Shown in pieces: positions 25,303-33,558 of a DNA stretch of 64,000 bases. Under the pieces are notes generated by a model. It searched no databases. It was not told where the DNA came from and was given only the letters and a program-made list of their open reading frames with translations. The DNA comes from Sulfurihydrogenibium sp. YO3AOP1 (GTDB lineage: Bacteria > Aquificota > Aquificia > Aquificales > Hydrogenothermaceae): assembly GCF_000020325.1 (NCBI RefSeq), contig NC_010730.1, positions 1,199,501 to 1,263,500 of the forward strand. The letters run 5' to 3'. How positions within the stretch are numbered: the stretch's first letter is position 1; each line of letters starts with the position of its first letter. The position numbers and the translations under genes were made by a program.

Positions 25303-26451
25303 ATGTCAAAAAGACAACTTGCAATGGTAATGGATTTAAATAAATGTATTGGTTGCCAAACTTGTACAGTAGCATGTAAGACACAGTGGACAAACAGAAA
25401 TGGAAGAGAATACATGTACTGGAACAACGTTGAAACACACCCTGGTACAGGCTACCCAAGAAACTGGATGGAAGCTGGCGGTGGTTTTGACGAGGAAGGA
25501 AATTTAAGAGATGGAATTATCCCGGATATGGTATTAGATTATGGCGTACCATGGGATTACAACCACGACGAACTTTTCAATGGTGATTTACTAAAACCTA
25601 ACACAGCTCCAGAATGGGGACCAAACTGGGATGAAGACGTTGGCGGTGGAGAGTATCCCAACTCTTACTTCTTCTACATTCCAAGAATTTGTAACCACTG
25701 CTCTAATCCAGGCTGTTTAGCTGCATGTCCAAGAGAGGCAATTTTTAAAAGAGAGCAAGACGGTATTGTTTTAGTAGACTTAGAAAGATGTCAAGGATAC
25801 AGATACTGTATTGCAGGCTGTCCTTATAAAAAGATTTATTTTAACCCTAAGATATCTAAATCTGAAAAATGTATATTCTGCTTCCCGAGGGTTGAAAAAG
25901 GCTTACCTCCAGCATGTGCACATCAATGCGTAGGTAGAATAAGATTTGTAGGCTTTTTGGATGACGAAGAAGGACAAGTTTATAAACTTGTTCATAAGTA
26001 TAAAGTTGCTTTACCTCTTAGACCAGACTTTGGAACACAGCCAAACGTTTACTACGTTCCGCCATTGTTTGACCCTCCAAAACTTGATGACAACATGGCT
26101 CCAATAGATAATTCAAGAAGAGTACCAATTGAATACTTAGAATTACTATTTGGAAAAGAAGTTCATCAAGCTCTTGAAACACTAAGAAAAGAAATGGAAA
26201 AGAGAGCAAGAGGAGAAGAGTCAGAGCTTATGGATATTCTTATCGCATACTCACATAGAGATATGTTCAGACTTGATAATAATTACTATCAACAAACAGC
26301 TGACAAAAAGTTAAAAGCTACAGAGTTCTTTAAAGTCATTGACCAAAGATACTTACAAGGTGCTAATACTAAGAAAGTTGAGATAAAAGATTACACTTTC
26401 CATGAAAAAGTATTGCCTTTACCTCCAAGAGAAGGTGGTCATGGACATTAA
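25303..26451 (+). CDS. Four-cluster Fe-S beta subunit of the type II molybdoenzyme
   Basis: A 382-residue electron-transfer subunit of the NarH/DdhB/SerB/EbdB kind. It starts with LNKCIGCQTCTVACKTQW, and carries CNHCSNPGCLAACPREAIF, CQGYRYCIAGCPYKK and the final CIFCFPRVEKGLPPACAHQCVGRIRF block, together binding three [4Fe-4S] and one [3Fe-4S] or [4Fe-4S] cluster. It lacks a signal peptide and would be exported bound to the catalytic subunit. AAGGAGG lies 8 bases upstream of the ATG, 14 bases after the alpha stop. The C-terminal HREGGHGH-like His/Gly end is distinctive. Confidence 0.92.
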   Translation: MSKRQLAMVMDLNKCIGCQTCTVACKTQWTNRNGREYMYWNNVETHPGTGYPRNWMEAGGGFDEEGNLRDGIIPDMVLDYGVPWDYNHDELFNGDLLKPNTAPEWGPNWDEDVGGGEYPNSYFFYIPRICNHCSNPGCLAACPREAIFKREQDGIVLVDLERCQGYRYCIAGCPYKKIYFNPKISKSEKCIFCFPRVEKGLPPACAHQCVGRIRFVGFLDDEEGQVYKLVHKYKVALPLRPDFGTQPNVYYVPPLFDPPKLDDNMAPIDNSRRVPIEYLELLFGKEVHQALETLRKEMEKRARGEESELMDILIAYSHRDMFRLDNNYYQQTADKKLKATEFFKVIDQRYLQGANTKKVEIKDYTFHEKVLPLPPREGGHGH

Positions 26452-26478
26452 CGCTTAAAATAAAGAAGGAGGAAACTG

Positions 26479-27612
26479 ATGAAAAAGAAGCTAACATTGT
26501 TTGCTATATCAGCACTTGTTCTATCTTCAAACGCTGGGACGGACAACTTTAATGATGATGTTTTAGAGGCTAAGCAGCTATCAAAATTAGACGTTCAGAC
26601 TTTATCTTCTGCTCCAGCAAAGAGAGTTATTTTATATCCACAGTACTCAGTTCGCTTAAATGATAAAAATGCTAATGGAATAGTTGAAAAAGAGCAACCT
26701 GTAGAAGCGGAAGTTGCAGTAGGTTATAATCAAAACGAAATAGGAATATTAATTAGATGGAAGGATGAGACTAAATCTGTTCAACCTGCTTTAGCTACTA
26801 ACAAATACGGCGACGGTGTGGCTGTTGAATTTCCAACCGTTTATGGTAAAGGTAAAACTTTGGCTTATGTAGGTATGGGAGATGCTAACCACCCTGTAAT
26901 GGTTTATTTAAAGAAAGCTGTTGAAGGAAAGGAATATAAAAAGTCCTTCATCTCAGAAGGTTTTGGAACAATGACGGAAATCGAAGAAAAAGGCTACAAC
27001 TTTACAATGCAGTATGATGATTCTAAAAAAGAATGGACTGCTGTAATCGTAAAACCATTAAAAACTCCAGATTTAAACCTTGCATCCGGCATGGTTCCTG
27101 CTGCTTTTGCAGTTTATGATGGAAACAGTTTAAACAGGGATGGAAATAAGAAAATTTCTTCTTGGAAGTTTATAAAGATTGATAAGTTTAAAGCTGACCC
27201 AAGTTATGTAAAATACATTTCATGGGGATATGGAGAAATTGGAGACCCAGCAAGAGGAAAAGAGTTGATGGCTCAAAATGGCTGTAATGGTTGTCATAGA
27301 TATGCAGACCAAAAAACAGCACCGGAAGGCTTAGCACCAAACTTATCTAAGATTGGCGGATATTCAAACCCTGCATACTTGAAAGAATCAATAATAAACC
27401 CTAATGATGTTGTGATTAAAAATCTAAACATAAACAGACATTACAACAAATCAGCTGAAAGAGATAAAAATGGAGCATATCCTAACAACGACATGTACAC
27501 ATGGTATATCAAGGGCGATAAAGGAAAATTACAGTCTAAAATGCCTCCATTTGCACATCTGTCTGAGAAAGATGTTGCCGACATCGTTGCTTATTTAAAG
27601 ACTTTAAAGTGA
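26479..27612 (+). CDS. Gamma subunit fused to cytochrome c
   Basis: A 377-residue secreted protein with two parts. After a signal peptide (KKKLTLFAISALVLSSNAG), residues about 30-245 resemble the haem b-binding gamma subunit of type II enzymes (ethylbenzene dehydrogenase-related domain: ILIRWKDETKSVQPA, DGVAVEFPTVYGKG, and WKFIKIDKF near its end). Residues about 255-377 are a class I cytochrome c with CNGCH and the distal Met in SKMPPFAHLSEKDVADIVAYLK. Fusion would pass electrons from the enzyme straight to a c-type haem. It follows beta by 27 bases with AAGGAGG, so the complex is alpha-beta-gamma/c. Confidence 0.83.
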   Translation: MKKKLTLFAISALVLSSNAGTDNFNDDVLEAKQLSKLDVQTLSSAPAKRVILYPQYSVRLNDKNANGIVEKEQPVEAEVAVGYNQNEIGILIRWKDETKSVQPALATNKYGDGVAVEFPTVYGKGKTLAYVGMGDANHPVMVYLKKAVEGKEYKKSFISEGFGTMTEIEEKGYNFTMQYDDSKKEWTAVIVKPLKTPDLNLASGMVPAAFAVYDGNSLNRDGNKKISSWKFIKIDKFKADPSYVKYISWGYGEIGDPARGKELMAQNGCNGCHRYADQKTAPEGLAPNLSKIGGYSNPAYLKESIINPNDVVIKNLNINRHYNKSAERDKNGAYPNNDMYTWYIKGDKGKLQSKMPPFAHLSEKDVADIVAYLKTLK

Positions 27613-27628
27613 TTTAGGAGGTTGTATT

Positions 27629-28030
27629 ATGAAAAAGATGATTTTATCAATATTATCAGCTGGCATATTGTCTTTTGGAATTGTTAATGCGGAAGAAGTA
27701 GGCGAAGATGTAGACCTTTCAAGTGCTGTTATTACTGCAAAATCTTGTGCAGAAAAAGCAAAACAAACAGGCAGCTTTGAGCTTTTATCAAGCTGTCCAC
27801 CAGCAGAGGCTGCTCAATCTGGATATGTTATTTATGACGTAACAGAAAACACGTTTTATGCAATTGCTCCAAAGAACGTTTACTACTTTGAATTGGACGA
27901 AGGTTTTGGTGGAAACATTGACGCAAAGGGAAAAATTGTTTCTAAAGAAGGTGATTTGCCAGTCTTAGAAGTTCAAGAGTATAAAATCTCTCCTAAACCA
28001 AAACCTGGATTCTTTAAAGGTTGTTTATAA
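27629..28030 (+). CDS. Small secreted protein with C-terminal Gly-Cys-Leu, unknown family
   Basis: A 133-residue protein with a signal peptide (ILSILSAGILSFGIVNA) and mature region of about 112 residues with three cysteines: Cys40 and Cys56 in TAKSCAEKAKQ and LLSSCPPAEA, probably a disulfide, and Cys132 in the tail. The tail, ISPKPKPGFFKGCL, is proline-rich and ends exactly as the rhodanese-like protein of the same operon (GCL). No family recognised. It is the last gene, 16 bases after the cytochrome fusion with AGGAGG, and a strong terminator follows. A role as sulfur-substrate carrier for the molybdoenzyme is inferred from the tail and context. Confidence 0.75.
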   Translation: MKKMILSILSAGILSFGIVNAEEVGEDVDLSSAVITAKSCAEKAKQTGSFELLSSCPPAEAAQSGYVIYDVTENTFYAIAPKNVYYFELDEGFGGNIDAKGKIVSKEGDLPVLEVQEYKISPKPKPGFFKGCL

Positions 28031-28040
28031 AGTTTTCAAT

Positions 28041-28064
28041 CCCGGGATACTCCCGGGGTTTTTT
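28041..28064 (+). terminator. Rho-independent terminator of the sulfur operon
   Basis: CCCGGGA at 28041-28047 and TCCCGGG at 28051-28057 form a strong stem with a three-base loop, followed by GTTTTTT. It closes the operon that begins at 19.5 kb. Confidence 0.92.
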
Positions 28065-28171
28065 AAAGTGAATAAGTGAGAGGATGGATAATTAAGGGAA
28101 TAAATTTGCAGATATAAGAGAATTTAATACTTTTGGTGAGAAACTAGCGGTTTTTATAGAATTTAAAAAGG

Positions 28172-28386
28172 AGATCCTTCGGACTAAAGTCCTCAGGATG
28201 ACAGCGAAAGGGTGATTGATAAACGTTAAAGGAAAGATAACCTAAGATGTCATTCTGAGCGTAAGCGAAGAATCTCCTGTTTTTTCTTTTAAAAAAACAT
28301 TTAAGGAGGAGATCCTTCAGCCTTCGGCTTCAGGATGACAAGTAAACATCCGGCAGTGTCATTCTGAGTAATAGCGAAGAATCTCC
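28172..28386. repeat. Interspersed palindromic repeats, two facing pairs
   Basis: GAGATCCTTCGGACTAAAG from 28172 faces GTCATTCTGAGCGTAAGCG from 28249; GAGATCCTTCAGCCTTCGG from 28309 faces GTCATTCTGAGTAATAGCG from 28358. These fill the 474-base gap between the two Mo operons. A TATAAT at 28413-28418 may belong to the promoter of the second operon, but no good -35 box is seen. Confidence 0.75.
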
Positions 28387-28504
28387 TGCTTTTATTAAAT
28401 TTCTCACCAGACTTATAATATTAGAATATTCAAATTTTAATATGTATTTGCAAAATAATAAGTAAGGGTAATAAAATAAAAGCAAATCAAAATGGAGGTC
28501 TGTT

Positions 28505-29140
28505 ATGAGACTTGGATTTTTAGTTGATTTAAGCAGATGTATGGGATGCATGGCGTGTGCGGTCTCTTGTAAAGCTGAAAATGATGTTCCACTTCACAGC
28601 TGGAGACTAAGAGTTAAATACATTGACCAAGGCGAATTTCCTTATGTAAAAAGACATTTCGTACCTCTAAGATGTAATCACTGCGAAAACGCTCCATGTG
28701 AAAGAATCTGCCCTGTTAGTGCTTTACACTATTTACCAAACGGTATAGTTAACGTAGACCATAACAGATGTATCGGTTGTGCTTCTTGTATGATGGCATG
28801 TCCTTACAACGCTATATATATAGATCCAATAACAAACTCAGCTGATAAATGTACATACTGCGCCCATAGAATAGAAGTTGGCATGATGCCTGCTTGCGTA
28901 GTTGCATGTCCAACTCATGCAAATATCTTTGGAGACCTTGACGACCCAGAAAGTGAAATCTCTAAGTACCTAAAAGAACACAGAGATGTAATGGTAAGAA
29001 AGCCGGAGTTAAACACAAAACCAAAACATTTCTACGTTAGAGGTTCAACTGTTGCACTTGACCCATTAGCTTCTGAAAGACCTGAAGGGTACACTTTATT
29101 TACAGAAGTTAAATTCTTAGACCATATAGGAGGGCATTAA
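28505..29140 (+). CDS. Four-cluster Fe-S subunit of second Mo complex (PsrB/TtrB-like)
   Basis: A 211-residue electron-transfer subunit with four ferredoxin-type cysteine blocks: CMGCMACAVSCKAEN, CNHCENAPCERICPVSA, CIGCASCMMACPYNA and CTYCAHRIEVGMMPACVVACP. This compact form is typical of polysulfide, tetrathionate and arsenate reductase-type complexes with an NrfD-like anchor. No signal peptide; it would be exported with the TAT catalytic subunit. ATGGAGG precedes the ATG. It is the first gene of the second operon, an order (B-C-A) different from the first. Confidence 0.9.
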   Translation: MRLGFLVDLSRCMGCMACAVSCKAENDVPLHSWRLRVKYIDQGEFPYVKRHFVPLRCNHCENAPCERICPVSALHYLPNGIVNVDHNRCIGCASCMMACPYNAIYIDPITNSADKCTYCAHRIEVGMMPACVVACPTHANIFGDLDDPESEISKYLKEHRDVMVRKPELNTKPKHFYVRGSTVALDPLASERPEGYTLFTEVKFLDHIGGH

Positions 29141-29142
29141 TC

Positions 29143-30024
29143 ATGTTGGGAGCAGAAGTAACTTTTGATGTTGCATTACCAAAGGTTGTTTGGGGATGGC
29201 TTGTTTCAACCAATATGTGGGCTAAAAGTATAGCAACAGGCTCTTTTTTAGTAGGATTATACTTCATTAGAAAATATCCAGAAAAAGATGCATTTTTTAG
29301 AAAATGGCTACCAATTCTTGGATTAATATTCATAGCGATAACACTTTTAGTAACGGTTTTAGACTTACACCACATGTTTAGATTCTGGAAAATCTTTGTA
29401 TTTGCCCATTTTACATCAGCAGTTACACTTGGTGCTTGGGTGGTTTCTGCGTTTGTTATAGTTTTACTTTTATCTTTCTGGTCATGGATTACAGGAAACA
29501 GAAAATTGTTTGATAAAATCGCAATACCGGGATTTATCCTTGCCTTTTTCTCAACTATTTACACAGCCGGAATTATGGGAGAAGCAACAGCAAGAGAGCT
29601 TTGGGTATTTCCTGTAGAGTTGTTCCAAATGCTATTATCTGCTGTTTTAGCCGGCTCTGCAGCTTATCTACTCCTTATGCAAATATTCAACGTCCAAATG
29701 GAAGATATTAAGAGAGAATTAAGCTTTATTTTTATAGGCTCAGCGTTTTTATCTTCGGCAGGATATATTGGAGAGCTTTTATTTGCAAGAATGCACTCAG
29801 AATTTTCTCATAGAGCGGTTGAGATTTTAGCTTTTGGTGAACTTGCTCCTATGTTCTGGCTTGGAATGTTCCTTACGTTTATCATTCCAATAATATTAGT
29901 AGGAGTAGCTACAGAAAAGAGAAAGTATGAGTACCTAACCTTAGGCTCAATTTTAGCTTTGATAGGACTTTGGCTTATAAAGCATAGCTGGCTTTTAGCT
30001 CCTCAAATGCTTCCTTTAAGCTAA
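29143..30024 (+). CDS. NrfD/PsrC-type quinone-reactive membrane anchor
   Basis: A 293-residue inner-membrane protein with eight hydrophobic segments, of the NrfD/PsrC family that carries quinol or quinone electrons to or from a periplasmic Fe-S subunit without haem. Typical segments include TVLDLHHMFRFWKIFVFAHFTSAVTLG near residue 70 and YTAGIMGEATARELW near residue 145. AGGAGG precedes the ATG, 2 bases after the FeS gene, so the two are coupled. Confidence 0.9.
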   Translation: MLGAEVTFDVALPKVVWGWLVSTNMWAKSIATGSFLVGLYFIRKYPEKDAFFRKWLPILGLIFIAITLLVTVLDLHHMFRFWKIFVFAHFTSAVTLGAWVVSAFVIVLLLSFWSWITGNRKLFDKIAIPGFILAFFSTIYTAGIMGEATARELWVFPVELFQMLLSAVLAGSAAYLLLMQIFNVQMEDIKRELSFIFIGSAFLSSAGYIGELLFARMHSEFSHRAVEILAFGELAPMFWLGMFLTFIIPIILVGVATEKRKYEYLTLGSILALIGLWLIKHSWLLAPQMLPLS

Positions 30025-30046
30025 TAAATTACGGAGGGATTAAGAA

Positions 30047-33000
30047 ATGATGAAATTATCAAGAAGAAATTTTATAAAAGGAACAGCGGCAGCAGTTGGT
30101 GGAGTAGCTTTAACAAAAGGTATCTTTCAAAAAGTAGATGCAGATAATAAAGTTGCAAACAATGAAGCACTAACATTTGAGCCTATGCATTTAGATTACT
30201 ACCCACCGTTTGAAAAATGGAACAGCTGGAAAGAGCCAGCAGGTGATTACTGGAAAAAAGAAGGCGGTGCGTTAAGAGATGGTGTTAAGCTTATTGATTA
30301 TATGATAGTTCCTACTGTTTGTAATAACTGTGAAGCTGCTTGTGGTTTAACAGCCTGGATAGATAAAGAATCCATGGTAGTAAGAAAATTTATGGGTAAT
30401 CCATTCCATTCAGGTTCAAGAGGTAGAAACTGTGCAAAAGGTTATGCTGCATTAGCTCAGATGTACGACCCAGACAGAATACCATTCCCGTTAAAAAGAG
30501 CTCCTGGTAGTAAAAGAGGAGAAAACAAATGGGTAAGAACAACTTGGGAAGAAGCTCTTGAAACAATCGGCAAAAAGATGAGAGAAGTCTTACTAAAAGG
30601 TGATGAGATTTCTAAAAAGCAGATCAACTATCAGGTTGGAAGACCTAACGAAGTGAGTTTTAACGTCAAAAGGGTTGTTTGGTCTTGGGGTGTTGATGGC
30701 AGAAATTCCCACACAAATGTATGCTCTGCTAACGGAAGATTTGGTGGTATTATTTGCGTAGGTGATGACAGAACATCGCCAGATTTTGCTAATTCTAAAT
30801 TAGTTCTATTAAACTCATCTCACGCAGCAGATGCGGGACACTATTACCAACAGCATGCCGGATACATAGCAGATGCAAGAGCTAAAGGAGCTAAGTTGGT
30901 AGTTGTTGACCCAAGGCTTTCTAACTCTGCCGGAATGGCTGACCTTTGGATTCCTGCATGGCCTGGTACAGAAGCAGCATTATACTTAGCAATTTTAAAC
31001 AGACTAATCCAGGAAGATAAATTCGATAGAAAATTTGTAGAAAGATGGACAAACTGGAAACAGTTAATGAAAGATAAAGAGTATCTAAATTATCTTAAAG
31101 AAAATGGATACATTTCCGAACTTCCAAAAGGCGAAACCTTCGATGATTTTATAGAGCTTTTAAAAGATATGTATAAAGATTACACGTTTGAATGGGCTTC
31201 ACAAGAATGTAGAATACCTGTTGAAATGATTGATAAACTCTATGAAATGGTAGTTTACGCTGGAAATGCTATTACAAATTACCAATGGAGAGGTCCTGCG
31301 GCTGGAAACAGAGGTGGTTGGGTTGTAGGTAGAGCTATGAATATGCTTTTAACGTTTACCGGTTCTATTGGGTCTGTTGGTGGTACAGGATGGCACCACT
31401 GGCATCTTATAGATGTCGGTGATAAAGGCGGTGATGCATGCATGGCAGACAAACCAGACCCAGTTAAAGCTTGGAATGAATTACACTGGCCGCCAGAATG
31501 GCCGTTGTCTGCTTATGAGCTTAGCTTTATATATCCACATCTTTTGATGGATGATGAGTGGAGAAAGAAATGGCAAGAAAAAGGATTAAAGATACCAGAT
31601 AAGGTAGAAGTATGGTTTGGAAGAATCTATAACGCTGTATGGATTAACCCAGATGGGTTTAGATGGGTAGAAGCATTAAAAGATGAAAATAAATTTGGTT
31701 TAACAGTTTATATGTCTCCAACCTGGGCTGAAACAGCATTCTACTGTGATTATATACTTCCAATGGGATTAGCCGGAGAAAGACATGACCAGCATTCCTC
31801 AGAAACAAAACCTGAAAGATGGACAGGATTTAGACAGCCGGTTTTAAGAGTTGCGCTAATGAAAATGGGATGGAAGCCAAACGACCCGGCGAAAGCTACA
31901 TTAGAAGCACACAAAAAAGTAGGACTTGGTGAAATTTGGGAAGAAAATGAATTTTTCATCAATCTTGCCTTTGCAATAGACCCAGACGGAAGCCTTGGAA
32001 TAAGAAAATACTGGGAATCAAAACAAAATCCAGGAAAGCCGGTTACAATTGAAGAGTATTACAATGCAGCGTTCTCAAAACTTCCTAAGCTTTCTGAAGT
32101 TTGCAAACAGCTTGGCATAACTCCATATGAATATATGAGAGATAGAGGAGCTTGGACGGAAGAGACAAACATCTACTATGTGATGGAAAGACCGTTGCCT
32201 TATGACCAAGAAAAAGGTGTTTACAAATATGCAGGGAAAGAAATTCCAAAATCTGCTATTAAGATAGATGAAGAGCTTGGTATTGTTTATGCAGAGGAAG
32301 AAGGTAAGAAGCATACAATCGGCGTATACAAGGATGGAAAAATTCTCCAAGGATTCCATACTCCTTCCGGACACATAGAATTTTACTCACCAACGCTAAA
32401 AGATTGGAAATGGCCAGAGTATGCAGTTTTATACTATCCAAAAAATAAAGAACAAAGACAAAAGATGATTCATATCGTTACCCACGTGCACCATGACTAC
32501 ATTACAGAAGAGAATGCATTTGTATTAAACCCAATTTACAGACTTCCATACTTAATCCACACAAGAAGTATTAACGCAAAGTGGTTGATGGAAATAGGAC
32601 AAAACCATAACCCATTATGGATTTATGAAAAAGATGCTAAAAGACTTGGAATCAACAGAGGAGATGCTGTAAAAGTTTGGGTTGTGGATACATTAACAGG
32701 CATTAAAACAGGATACTTTGTAGCAATGGCAACACTAACTCAAGCAACAAGACCTGGTGTTGTTGCATGTTCTCACCACAACGGAAGATGGAGACTCGTA
32801 AACGAAGTAAAAATAGATGGATTTAAACATCCGCTCGGTGTAATGAGATTAGGTTCTGTGCTTGTTGATATTAAAAATGAAGGCTCTAAATATTTTGTAA
32901 GAACAAAAGAGGGTGTAAAACCATTTGAATCATGGCAGTTTCCAGAATTTAACAAAGATACAGAATTAATCTGGTGGAAAGGAACAACGGGAGTATTCCA

Positions 33001-33268
33001 AAACGCTGTATTCCCTGCGAATCCAGACCCAATAAGCGGTATGCACTGCTGGCACAAAAAGGTATTAATAGAAAAAGCAGGTCCAGAGGATAGAATAGGT
33101 GATGTATTTGTGGATATTCAAAAAACATTTGAAGTTTACAAAGCTTGGAGAGATCAATTAACAAGACCAGCACCAGGACCGGGCGGACTTAGAAGACCAA
33201 AATGGATGCCAAGACCATGGTTCCCAATAGCAGATGAAGCTTGGAAAATGCCAGGGTCTGAATCTTAA
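30047..33268 (+). CDS. TAT-exported molybdopterin oxidoreductase, PsrA/TtrA-like clade
   Basis: A 1073-residue catalytic subunit with a twin-arginine signal (LSRRNFIKGTAAAVGGVAL). The N-terminal [4Fe-4S] site is C-x2-C-x3-C (PTVCNNCEAACG) with the last ligand in RGRNCAKGY. The predicted Mo ligand is Cys226 in SHTNVCSANGRFGG, placing it in the Cys-ligated polysulfide, tetrathionate and arsenate reductase group rather than type II. Length is near tetrathionate reductase TtrA. The C-terminal dinucleotide domain starts near residue 800 (IHIVTHVHHDYI). With the FeS and NrfD subunits it forms a quinone-linked periplasmic enzyme. SoeA sulfite dehydrogenases are related but lack a TAT signal. The substrate is not resolved. 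Confidence 0.88.
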   Translation: MMKLSRRNFIKGTAAAVGGVALTKGIFQKVDADNKVANNEALTFEPMHLDYYPPFEKWNSWKEPAGDYWKKEGGALRDGVKLIDYMIVPTVCNNCEAACGLTAWIDKESMVVRKFMGNPFHSGSRGRNCAKGYAALAQMYDPDRIPFPLKRAPGSKRGENKWVRTTWEEALETIGKKMREVLLKGDEISKKQINYQVGRPNEVSFNVKRVVWSWGVDGRNSHTNVCSANGRFGGIICVGDDRTSPDFANSKLVLLNSSHAADAGHYYQQHAGYIADARAKGAKLVVVDPRLSNSAGMADLWIPAWPGTEAALYLAILNRLIQEDKFDRKFVERWTNWKQLMKDKEYLNYLKENGYISELPKGETFDDFIELLKDMYKDYTFEWASQECRIPVEMIDKLYEMVVYAGNAITNYQWRGPAAGNRGGWVVGRAMNMLLTFTGSIGSVGGTGWHHWHLIDVGDKGGDACMADKPDPVKAWNELHWPPEWPLSAYELSFIYPHLLMDDEWRKKWQEKGLKIPDKVEVWFGRIYNAVWINPDGFRWVEALKDENKFGLTVYMSPTWAETAFYCDYILPMGLAGERHDQHSSETKPERWTGFRQPVLRVALMKMGWKPNDPAKATLEAHKKVGLGEIWEENEFFINLAFAIDPDGSLGIRKYWESKQNPGKPVTIEEYYNAAFSKLPKLSEVCKQLGITPYEYMRDRGAWTEETNIYYVMERPLPYDQEKGVYKYAGKEIPKSAIKIDEELGIVYAEEEGKKHTIGVYKDGKILQGFHTPSGHIEFYSPTLKDWKWPEYAVLYYPKNKEQRQKMIHIVTHVHHDYITEENAFVLNPIYRLPYLIHTRSINAKWLMEIGQNHNPLWIYEKDAKRLGINRGDAVKVWVVDTLTGIKTGYFVAMATLTQATRPGVVACSHHNGRWRLVNEVKIDGFKHPLGVMRLGSVLVDIKNEGSKYFVRTKEGVKPFESWQFPEFNKDTELIWWKGTTGVFQNAVFPANPDPISGMHCWHKKVLIEKAGPEDRIGDVFVDIQKTFEVYKAWRDQLTRPAPGPGGLRRPKWMPRPWFPIADEAWKMPGSES

Positions 33269-33286
33269 TATACTAACCATACACAG

Positions 33287-33309
33287 GGACAGTCTTAAAG
33301 AGGCTGTCC
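33287..33309 (+). terminator. Weak hairpin after second Mo operon
   Basis: GGACAG at 33287-33292 pairs with CTGTCC at 33304-33309, followed by TTATCTTGTT. It may terminate part of the transcript; the torD-like gene 250 bases on could still be reached by read-through. Confidence 0.4.
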
Positions 33310-33339
33310 TTATCTTGTTATAATTTAATAGGATACTCC

Positions 33340-33517
33340 AAAATTTTTGTAAGTTTACCTTTTTGTCATCCTGAGGACGTTAGTCCGAAGGATCTCTTTT
33401 TTAAAAGTAGAAAGTGAGTAAATGAATAAGTGAGAGGCAAGAAAGAGAGGAGATTCTTCGCCGGCTGCAGAATGACGATCAAAAGGTTAATTGATTTTTG
33501 AAACACTCTCTATAATT
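33340..33517. repeat. MITE-like palindromic repeat, complete copy
   Basis: One of the clearest copies. It begins CTCCAAAATTTTTGTAAG, has GTCATCCTGAGGACGTTAG from 33365, GAGATTCTTCGCCGGCTG from 33450, and ends TTTTTGAAACACTCTC. Outer ends are inverted repeats and the two inner modules face each other. It contains an intact GTCATCCTGAGGA site of the kind occupied by IS110 elsewhere in the window. Confidence 0.8.
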
Positions 33518-33558
33518 TAATACTATAATTTAATATCAAAAAATCCTGTGAGGTAAGT

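Noticed and set aside
28172-28386. Repeat cluster as a CRISPR array
   Set aside because: Units alternate in orientation, spacing is irregular, units are diverged and no cas genes are present.
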